Shown here one piece after another: positions 1 through 4,611 of a stretch of 7,601 nucleotides of DNA; position 1 is the first letter of the stretch; each line of letters begins with the position of its first letter. The stretch comes from an uncultured Dorea sp. (GTDB lineage: Bacteria; Bacillota_A; Clostridia; Lachnospirales; Lachnospiraceae). The notes under the pieces are model-generated. The model saw nothing but the letters and a program-made list of their open reading frames with translations, ran no database searches and was not told the DNA's origin. Location of the stretch: the NCBI GenBank assembly GCA_948468495.1, contig CAOKJI010000073.1, forward strand, positions 1 through 7,601, in the 5' to 3' direction. Made by a program: the position numbers and the translations under genes.

Positions 1-24
1 TTCTAACGTTACTGCTCCAAACAT
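1..24 (-). CDS. possible start of a gene running off the left edge (ABC permease?)
   Basis: Only eight codons are visible, reading MFGAVTLE from an ATG at 24-22, with no stop before the window edge. A purine-rich GAGAGGG lies 8 bases upstream and could be its ribosome binding site. It sits 103 bases after the stop of the solute-binding lipoprotein gene on the same strand, where the membrane permease of such a transporter often lies. The permease identity is inference from position; eight residues cannot identify a family. It could equally be a chance ATG. Confidence 0.3.
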
Positions 25-72
25 CCTTTGTTCCCTCTCTTAAAATATAGGCATACCCGATGCCCGCTACCA

Positions 73-98
73 CAAAACAGAGGGCTTCCCGCCCTCTG
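73..98 (-). terminator. intrinsic terminator after the solute-binding protein gene
   Basis: On the minus strand there is a perfect 8-bp stem, CAGAGGGC pairing with GCCCTCTG (91-98 and 78-85), a 5-base loop, and then TTTTGT. It begins 30 bases after the lipoprotein stop codon. The stem is GC-rich and is followed directly by a short T run, as expected for Rho-independent termination. If a permease gene follows, this may be a partial terminator that keeps binding-protein mRNA above permease mRNA, a known arrangement in ABC importer operons. Confidence 0.75.
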
Positions 99-127
99 CC
101 TGCCTCTCACTTTCCTTTTCATACTGC

Positions 128-943
128 CTACTGCTCTACAATGGCTTCCTGAACACCGTAGGTCTCTGCAATCTCCATCATACGTCCGTCTCCGTATGTC
201 TTCTCAAATACTCCGTTGATATATTCTGCCAAATCAGAACCCTTACGGCAGCCTACTCCATACTCCTCAGTCGTCAGTTCCTCCGTATGAATTAAATTCT
301 CGTAGCTGGTTCCCTCTCCAATCATAGCGCCCGCCATCAAAAGGTCAATAATTGCCGCATCCGAAGTTCCGGAAGCAACTTCCATCAATGCATCAGCCTG
401 AGATGCAACAGAGTTCATATTATATTCCTTTTCACCGGCAGCCGCCTCTCCCGCTGAACCAGCCTCAACCGCGAAGGTAAGTCCGGCTAAGTCTGCATCC
501 TTCTTATCTTCCGGCACCACTACTACCTGTGCATTGTTGCAGTATGCATTGGTGCACTCCATCGCAGAAGTAACCTCAGACGTCAGCGTCATACCGTTCC
601 ATACAACGTCAATATTCTTAGAATCCAGCTCCATAATCTTGGTATCCCAGTCAATCACTACAAATTCAGCCTCAACGCCAAGCTCCTCTGCAACCAGCTT
701 CGCCATGTCCGCGTCAAAACCGACCCACTCTCCGGATTCATCCTTATAATCCATAGGCTCAAATTCCGTAATGCCGATTACCAGCGTTCCCTTATCCTTA
801 ATGTAATCTACATCACTTTCCGATTCGCCTGCTTCTGTATTATCCTTCGCATCCTTCTTGTCCCCGGAATCACTTCCGCCGCAGGCCGTCATAGAAAATA
901 CCATAACAAGGCATAACATAAATGCAATTAATTTCTTCTTCAT
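128..943 (-). CDS. amino-acid-type ABC transporter substrate-binding lipoprotein
   Basis: This 271-residue protein belongs to the family 3 solute-binding proteins (SBP_bac_3), which capture small polar solutes outside the membrane and pass them to an ABC permease. Residues 1-20 are a lipoprotein signal peptide: KKK, a hydrophobic stretch, then the lipobox MTAC with Cys21 as the lipidation site. An acidic, Gly/Ser/Asp-rich linker (about 22-46) follows, then the two-lobed domain starting at KGTLVIG (51-57), with the family pattern FEPMDY...GFDADMAKLVAEELG (61-89). The start at 943 was chosen because GGAGGA lies 7 bases upstream and the signal peptide begins there; an upstream in-frame ATG at 1000 would add 19 residues in front of the signal and overlap the promoter. 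In the segment WNGMTLTSEVTSAM (115-128) the Arg that normally binds the ligand's alpha-carboxylate is Val124, so the ligand is uncertain. No permease or ATPase gene is complete in the window. Confidence 0.93.
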   Translation of the reverse strand: MKKKLIAFMLCLVMVFSMTACGGSDSGDKKDAKDNTEAGESESDVDYIKDKGTLVIGITEFEPMDYKDESGEWVGFDADMAKLVAEELGVEAEFVVIDWDTKIMELDSKNIDVVWNGMTLTSEVTSAMECTNAYCNNAQVVVVPEDKKDADLAGLTFAVEAGSAGEAAAGEKEYNMNSVASQADALMEVASGTSDAAIIDLLMAGAMIGEGTSYENLIHTEELTTEEYGVGCRKGSDLAEYINGVFEKTYGDGRMMEIAETYGVQEAIVEQ

Positions 944-975
944 AACCGTCTCCTCCACATTTTGCTCTATTAGCC

Positions 976-999
976 AAGTAGTATTGTAGCATAGTAGCA
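976..999 (-). repeat. three tandem 8-base units over the lipoprotein gene promoter
   Basis: On the plus strand three adjoining 8-mers can be read: AAGTAGTA (976-983), TTGTAGCA (984-991) and TAGTAGCA (992-999). All share GTAG at the same place. They cover the -10 hexamer and the expected transcription start. They could be operator half-sites for a regulator or a chance low-complexity stretch; the sequence alone does not decide. Confidence 0.4.
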
Positions 1000-1011
1000 C
1001 AGTAAAGTAAA
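983..1011 (-). promoter_or_regulatory. sigma-A-type promoter of the solute-binding protein gene
   Basis: On the minus strand TTTACT (1006-1011) and TACAAT (983-988) are separated by 17 bases, close to the TTGACA/TATAAT consensus (4 of 6 and 5 of 6). Transcription would start near 976, leaving a leader of about 33 bases before the ATG at 943. It lies in the 105-base gap after the WYL regulator gene, so the lipoprotein gene can be expressed independently of yaaA and the regulator. A run of three 8-base repeats (976-999) overlaps the -10 element and start site. Confidence 0.65.
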
Positions 1012-1048
1012 GTGATATTTTTCTCTTCGGCAGGTGAACTGTTACCGA

Positions 1049-2035
1049 TTAATAGATACCCATCAGCCTCTCGGCCTCCTCCCGCATCTGCCGCCGCACC
1101 TCTTCCGGTCCAAGTATCCGCACGCCGTCGCCTAAGGAAATCACCCATGCCAGAAACTGCCTGCTGACTGCAACCTTTACATTTACCGTAAAATGCCCTT
1201 CATCCTTTGGAATCAGTGAAATATCCCGGCCAAACCTGTCAATCACAATACCGGCCATCTCATTTACAATTTCCAGCTTTACATATTGCTCTTCCCCGGC
1301 AAACATACTGAACGTCTTCTGAGACAGCGCCGCCAAATCCATCTCCTGAAAGGCTTTTTGTCCTTCCCGTTTTTCCCCTGCGGCGGATAATTTTACCATC
1401 TTGTCTATCCGGTAATACTTCATCATCTCTGCGTCGCTGTCATAACCAATCATATAATAATTCTCGTTATCCCAGGACACGCCCCATGGACTGATACAGT
1501 AGAATTTGCCGCCGCGCCTGAGCTCCATCTCTTTCTTTACATTCCACTGAAAATACTGAAACCGTATCTTCTCATTGCCGGCGATTGCATTCTGAATCTC
1601 ATCCACATTATAATAGATACTTTCATTCATGGTCTTAATCCTTCCGGACACGTAGACCTGGCGCTGCAGCTTCGTAGCCTCATATCTGCTGCTTAAGTTC
1701 TCCAGCTTCCGAATCAGCTCGTTGGATTTCCGCTCTGTGATAAATTTAGACGACTGCACCGCATCTACCAGCAATTTTAACTCAGGCAGTTCAAATTCAC
1801 GGCTTGCCACCCGATAACTATAACGCTTTCCGTCCTGCTCTCCGATAATATCCATGCCGTAATTCATAAGAGTCTCGATATCCCCGTACAGACTTTTCCT
1901 CTCTGCACAAATCCCATACCCCTCCAGCGCCTTCACAATTTCAGGCATCGTCATCCCATGCTTCTCATCTGTCCGCTCCAGAAGGATTTTCTGCAAATAC
2001 AATAACTTTAACTTTCCATTTCCGCCTCTTGCCAT
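1049..2035 (-). CDS. WYL-domain transcriptional regulator
   Basis: This 328-residue protein has the usual layout and length of DeoR-like WYL regulators. The N-terminal winged helix-turn-helix is at about 8-65 (KLKLLYLQKILLE, then ERKSLYGDIETLMNYG). The WYL sensor domain is at about 145-215, and a C-terminal WCX-type extension runs from about 250 to 325 (YVKLEIVNEM...ILGPEEVRRQM). WYL domains are thought to bind nucleotides, nucleic acid or other small ligands and to control the attached DNA-binding domain. The name-giving Trp-Tyr-Leu is YYM here (193-195, in NENYYMIGYD), while the following YYRIDKM (207-213) is well kept. The start at 2035 fits the family's conserved N-terminus; AAGGAG lies only 2 bases upstream, unusually close. 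The gene begins 25 bases after yaaA and is probably co-transcribed with it. Its targets cannot be told from sequence; the downstream lipoprotein promoter, yaaA or its own operon are candidates. Confidence 0.92.
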   Translation of the reverse strand: MARGGNGKLKLLYLQKILLERTDEKHGMTMPEIVKALEGYGICAERKSLYGDIETLMNYGMDIIGEQDGKRYSYRVASREFELPELKLLVDAVQSSKFITERKSNELIRKLENLSSRYEATKLQRQVYVSGRIKTMNESIYYNVDEIQNAIAGNEKIRFQYFQWNVKKEMELRRGGKFYCISPWGVSWDNENYYMIGYDSDAEMMKYYRIDKMVKLSAAGEKREGQKAFQEMDLAALSQKTFSMFAGEEQYVKLEIVNEMAGIVIDRFGRDISLIPKDEGHFTVNVKVAVSRQFLAWVISLGDGVRILGPEEVRRQMREEAERLMGIY

Positions 2036-2037
2036 AA

Positions 2038-2043
2038 CTCCTT
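2038..2043 (-). promoter_or_regulatory. closely spaced ribosome binding site of the WYL regulator
   Basis: AAGGAG on the minus strand is followed by only two bases before the ATG at 2035-2033, shorter than the usual 5-9. No better in-frame start is nearby, and the protein's N-terminus matches the family, so the start is kept. The spacing may mean low translation or coupling to yaaA, which ends 25 bases upstream of the ATG. Confidence 0.55.
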
Positions 2044-2060
2044 ACATACCTCTGTTAGTA

Positions 2061-2801
2061 TTATAATAAAAACACCATCTTGTCTGCTCCTGACAATTCT
2101 TCACTGTACTTTAGTCCCAGCCCATGGAATGTCTGAAGCTCTTCTCTGTTCTGCACCTGATTTTCCGCCATAAACCTTACTATCTCGCCCCTGGCCATCT
2201 TCGCAAAGGTTCCCTTCTGCCTGACCTTTCCCGCAGCCAATTCCCCAAACTCCACCGTTATAAAACGGTCCTTTGGACTTAGATATTTCTGAATCGCCCG
2301 GGAGTATTCTTTGGAAGCCAGATTGAAAATTATATGCTCCCCATCAGAAACCGCCCGATACGGCTTGTCGCCCCAGTATTCATATAAATCCTTTCTTCCA
2401 TTTACAGACAGCTTTGCCTGCATCTCCAGCCGATAAGGAGTCACGCCGTCAAATGCTCCCAACACTCCGTAAAAACCAGAAAGGATGCGCAAGTGCTTCT
2501 CTATGTATTCCAACGCGTCCCCGCTGAATACCTCCGGCGCCATATGTTGATACTGCAGCCCTTCATATGCCAGGATTGCCGGGGTAAGAGACTTCTCCAA
2601 ATCCATATTCTGAAACCGACGATAATTCAACTCTGCCAGCTTATCGTTACACCGCCATAATTCTTTCGCTTCCTCAAAAGATAGTTTCTGAATCTCGCGG
2701 CATAAGATTTTAGCTTCGTCTAAAAAGTCAGGCAGGTTTTTCACTGGAAGGGTATCGGTATTCACATTCATTTTTTTCGCAGGAGATATCATAATCCTCA
2801 T
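2061..2801 (-). CDS. yaaA: peroxide stress protein YaaA (DUF328 family)
   Basis: This 246-residue cytoplasmic protein is of usual family length (Escherichia coli YaaA is about 258). In E. coli YaaA is part of the OxyR response and limits damage from peroxide by lowering free intracellular iron; it also binds DNA. The family signatures are all present: ISPAKKM (5-11), NYRRF (59-63), PAILAYEGLQY (74-84), RILSGFYGVLGAFDGVTPYR (105-124) and FAKMARG (199-205). The start at 2801 gives the conserved N-terminus directly and has AGAGGT about 6 bases upstream; an in-frame extension to 2891 would add 30 residues with no family match and is not used. It lies 135 bases downstream of rubrerythrin on the same strand and 25 bases upstream of the WYL regulator gene. 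The neighbouring rubrerythrin supports a peroxide-defence role here too, though the family's biochemistry in Firmicutes is inferred from E. coli. Confidence 0.93.
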   Translation of the reverse strand: MRIMISPAKKMNVNTDTLPVKNLPDFLDEAKILCREIQKLSFEEAKELWRCNDKLAELNYRRFQNMDLEKSLTPAILAYEGLQYQHMAPEVFSGDALEYIEKHLRILSGFYGVLGAFDGVTPYRLEMQAKLSVNGRKDLYEYWGDKPYRAVSDGEHIIFNLASKEYSRAIQKYLSPKDRFITVEFGELAAGKVRQKGTFAKMARGEIVRFMAENQVQNREELQTFHGLGLKYSEELSGADKMVFLL

Positions 2802-2835
2802 AAGGCTGACCTCTTTTTGTATTCGTAATGCAATA

Positions 2836-2865
2836 ATCTTATCACACTCTGAGCTTCTCTTGCAA
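2836..2865 (-). promoter_or_regulatory. possible promoter of yaaA and the WYL regulator
   Basis: On the minus strand TTGCAA (2860-2865) and TAAGAT (2836-2841) are 18 bases apart, each matching the sigma-A consensus at 4 of 6 positions. This would start transcription near 2829, about 28 bases before the yaaA ATG. The match is weak; yaaA may instead depend partly on read-through from rubrerythrin. Confidence 0.35.
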
Positions 2866-2878
2866 CCGATTACAATGA

Positions 2879-2904
2879 AGGTGCAATCCACAGGGAATGC
2901 ACCT
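2879..2904 (-). other. hairpin between rubrerythrin and yaaA
   Basis: AGGTGCA (2879-2885) and TGCACCT (2898-2904) form a perfect 7-bp stem, and after one mismatch three more pairs can form, closing a 4-base loop. It starts 32 bases after the rubrerythrin stop. No T run follows on either strand, so it is a poor intrinsic terminator. It may be a weak terminator, an mRNA 3'-end stabiliser or a processing site. Confidence 0.45.
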
Positions 2905-2936
2905 CCACAATTTCTATCATGATATACTGCTTTTAC

Positions 2937-3476
2937 TTAATAATTCTCCGCCTTAATCTGGAAATAAGCCTGCGGATGCGCGCATACCGGACACACTTCC
3001 GGCGCCCTCTTTCCGACTACAATATGACCGCAGTTTGCACACTGCCAGATACATTCTCCTTCTCTGGAGAATACAAGTTCGTCCTCGATATTGGCCAGAA
3101 GCTTACGATATCTGTCTTCATGCTCCCTTTCAATCTCCCCAACCTGCTCAAAGAGCCTTGCAATCTCGTCAAATCCTTCTTCCTTCGCATCTTTTGCAAA
3201 CGCGGCATACATATCCGTCCATTCATAGTTCTCGCCTTCCGCTGCATCTTTTAAGTTCTCAATTGTTGAAGGCACAGCGCCGCCATGAAGCAGCTTAAAC
3301 CAAATCTTCGCATGCTCCTTTTCATTTGCTGCTGTCTCCTCGAAAATATTGGCAATCTGTACATAACCATCCTTCTTAGCCTTCGATGCATAGTAGGTAT
3401 ACTTATTTCTCGCCTGTGATTCCCCTGCAAATGCCGCCTGTAAGTTCGCCTCCGTCTTACTTCCCTTTAACTCCAT
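2937..3476 (-). CDS. rbr: rubrerythrin (peroxide-reducing diiron protein with rubredoxin-like domain)
   Basis: This 179-residue cytoplasmic protein reduces hydrogen peroxide to water in anaerobes, with electrons usually supplied by rubredoxin or a reductase. The four-helix diiron domain covers about 1-135: Glu19 in the GES motif, the first ExxH at Glu52/His55, a KEEGF segment (98-102) and a second ExxH at Glu116/His119. The C-terminal rubredoxin-like iron site has CANC (146-149) and CPVC (162-165) followed by HPQAYF, the typical rubrerythrin ending. Length and domain order are those of classical rubrerythrin, not the reversed form. The start at 3476 has AGGAGG 7 bases upstream (3484-3489). 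It is divergent from the aldolase gene and followed by yaaA. A good promoter with a PerR-like box lies upstream, which fits peroxide induction known for clostridial rubrerythrins. Confidence 0.97.
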   Translation of the reverse strand: MELKGSKTEANLQAAFAGESQARNKYTYYASKAKKDGYVQIANIFEETAANEKEHAKIWFKLLHGGAVPSTIENLKDAAEGENYEWTDMYAAFAKDAKEEGFDEIARLFEQVGEIEREHEDRYRKLLANIEDELVFSREGECIWQCANCGHIVVGKRAPEVCPVCAHPQAYFQIKAENY

Positions 3477-3504
3477 ATCTGTTCCTCCTCTATTCTATAA
3501 AATC

Positions 3505-3517
3505 AGTAATAATTACT
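3505..3517. repeat. perfect 6-1-6 palindrome in the rubrerythrin leader
   Basis: AGTAAT, one central base, then ATTACT make a perfect inverted repeat just downstream of the predicted rubrerythrin transcription start, and it overlaps the edge of the PerR-like box. It could be a second operator half or simply a product of the AT-rich spacer. Confidence 0.35.
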
Positions 3518-3527
3518 ATTATTATAA
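3513..3527 (-). promoter_or_regulatory. candidate PerR box over the rubrerythrin promoter
   Basis: On the minus strand the 15 bases read TTATAAT-A-ATAGTAA. Compared with the Bacillus PerR box TTATAAT-N-ATTATAA, 12 of the 14 defined positions agree. The site covers the -10 hexamer and reaches the expected start of transcription, where bound repressor would block polymerase. PerR control of rubrerythrins is known in Clostridium. The spacer is very AT-rich, which raises the chance of a false match. Confidence 0.5.
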
Positions 3528-3548
3528 CATATTATTTTGACTTTACAA
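3521..3548 (-). promoter_or_regulatory. rubrerythrin promoter
   Basis: On the minus strand a perfect TATAAT (3521-3526) with an upstream TG one base before it (extended -10) is preceded, 16 bases away, by TTGTAA (3543-3548, 4 of 6 matches to TTGACA). Transcription would start near 3514, leaving a leader of about 38 bases that includes AGGAGG. A strong promoter is expected for this usually abundant protein. Confidence 0.7.
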
Positions 3549-3552
3549 GATT

Positions 3553-3580
3553 TTGATTGAATTTCTTCTATTTTTATTAT
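3553..3580 (+). promoter_or_regulatory. possible aldolase promoter
   Basis: TTGATT (3553-3558) and TATTAT (3575-3580) are 16 bases apart and match the sigma-A consensus at 4 and 5 of 6 positions. Transcription would start near 3587, about 46 bases before the ATG at 3633. The surrounding spacer is so AT-rich that other -10-like hexamers, such as TATATT at 3578-3583, are also present. Confidence 0.4.
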
Positions 3581-3620
3581 ATTTTAAAGATAGCAATAAA
3601 AGGATTATAGATTATTTATG

Positions 3621-3625
3621 GGAGG
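3621..3625 (+). promoter_or_regulatory. ribosome binding site fixing the aldolase start
   Basis: GGAGG lies 7 bases before the ATG at 3633. An in-frame ATG at 3618 would have this site inside its own coding region and no Shine-Dalgarno sequence in front, so 3633 is the start. Confidence 0.85.
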
Positions 3626-3632
3626 AAACGCA

Positions 3633-4472
3633 ATGTTAACTAATTTTAATTCTATGCTGAAAACTGCTTACGCGCAGAAAAAGGCAATCGGTTCATTTAA
3701 TTTTTATAACTACGAGACCTTAAAAGGAATCCTACAGGCTGCGGAGCAGATGAATACTCCGGTCATTGTATCATTCGGGAAAAAATATCTGTCAAACATG
3801 TCTTTTGATGAAGTTAAAGCCATCACTGCCGCCTCTGCCGAGCTTTACAAAACAGACGTCTGTCTGCACCTTGACCACTGTGACAGCATGGATATCATTT
3901 ACCAGGCAATCCGCGCCGGATTTACATCTGTAATGTACGACGGCTCTGCGCTTCCCTTTGAAGAGAATACCGCCAATACCAGGCGAATTTGTGAGGTTGC
4001 CCATGCAAATAACGTCAGCGTAGAAGCTGAGCTTGGAAGCCTCGCCGCTGGGGAAGCTTCCCATGAAGGTTCCGCCGACGACAAAGAAGTCTATACAAGC
4101 CCGGACGCCGCCAGAGAATTTGTGGAAAAAACCGGAGTAGACGCTTTGGCCGTGTCCATCGGAACCGTACATGGACTATACAAGGGTACGCCGAATATCC
4201 GCACAGATATTCTTCAGGCAATCAATGAAAAGCTACATATGCCATTAGTACTCCATGGCGGAAGCGGAACGCCGGAAGAAAAGGTAAAGGAATGTATCTC
4301 TCATGGAATTGCGAAGATTAATGTAAATACCGAAATCTCTGATTACACCGTACAGCACACCAGAGCGCTTCTGGAAAAAGAGAATCCGCATCTGTCGGTT
4401 GTCGCATTGAATCAGATGCAGTATGTTTCGGAGGTTGTTCAGAAATATATGGGAATTTTTGCTAATCAATAA
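3633..4472 (+). CDS. class II (zinc) ketose-bisphosphate aldolase, fructose/tagatose type
   Basis: This 279-residue protein is a zinc-dependent class II aldolase. The family reversibly splits fructose 1,6-bisphosphate or tagatose 1,6-bisphosphate to dihydroxyacetone phosphate and glyceraldehyde 3-phosphate in the cytoplasm. The active site reads in order: HLDH at 79-82 (catalytic Asp81, zinc ligand His82), EAELG at 131-135, GTVHG with zinc ligand His180, HGGSG with zinc ligand His208, and INVNTE (229-234) of the phosphate/substrate site. The numbering of His180 and His208 and the overall length match the GatY/KbaY tagatose-type branch rather than long FbaA. GSFNFYN (20-26) replaces the common GAFNVNN-like segment. 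It stands alone on the plus strand, divergent from rubrerythrin, with no sugar kinase or phosphotransferase gene beside it, so context does not choose among fructose, tagatose or another ketose phosphate. It may be the housekeeping aldolase or a paralogue. Confidence 0.93.
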   Translation: MLTNFNSMLKTAYAQKKAIGSFNFYNYETLKGILQAAEQMNTPVIVSFGKKYLSNMSFDEVKAITAASAELYKTDVCLHLDHCDSMDIIYQAIRAGFTSVMYDGSALPFEENTANTRRICEVAHANNVSVEAELGSLAAGEASHEGSADDKEVYTSPDAAREFVEKTGVDALAVSIGTVHGLYKGTPNIRTDILQAINEKLHMPLVLHGGSGTPEEKVKECISHGIAKINVNTEISDYTVQHTRALLEKENPHLSVVALNQMQYVSEVVQKYMGIFANQ

Positions 4473-4521
4473 TCTCAAGACCATATACGAAGAACTATCA
4501 ATTCATATGCAAAATGCGAGA

Positions 4522-4550
4522 CTGCCGGAAAATACGAAATTTTCCGGCAG
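4522..4550. terminator. bidirectional terminator-type hairpin between convergent genes
   Basis: CTGCCGGAAAAT (4522-4533) and ATTTTCCGGCAG (4539-4550) form a perfect 12-bp stem with a 5-base loop. It starts 49 bases after the aldolase stop and lies 61 bases after the glycerate kinase stop on the other strand, so it is placed to serve both. Neither side has a clean T run: CATTGCTT follows on the plus strand, and TCTCGCATTTTG on the minus. It may depend on stem strength or act partly as an mRNA end stabiliser. Confidence 0.65.
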
Positions 4551-4611
4551 CATTGCTTAAATCACATATTCATCGCTATGAAATACTGCATTTTCCTATA
4601 TCAAACGCCTG

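Noticed and set aside
944..1000. Longer start for the binding-protein gene at 1000
   Set aside because: It would put 19 residues before a good lipoprotein signal peptide, cover the -10 promoter element, and ignore the GGAGGA site 7 bases before 943.
870..1148. A 92-codon minus-strand frame overlapping the WYL gene end and the promoter region
   Set aside because: It overlaps two well-supported genes out of frame, has no ribosome binding site and shows no recognisable domain.
2802..2891. Longer start for yaaA at 2891
   Set aside because: The extra 30 residues do not fit the family, whose N-terminus is the MxxxISPAKKM segment, and the extension would begin inside the hairpin.
4569..4585. Small inverted repeat TTCAT / ATGAA near 4570
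   Set aside because: Only five AT-rich pairs; easily formed by chance.
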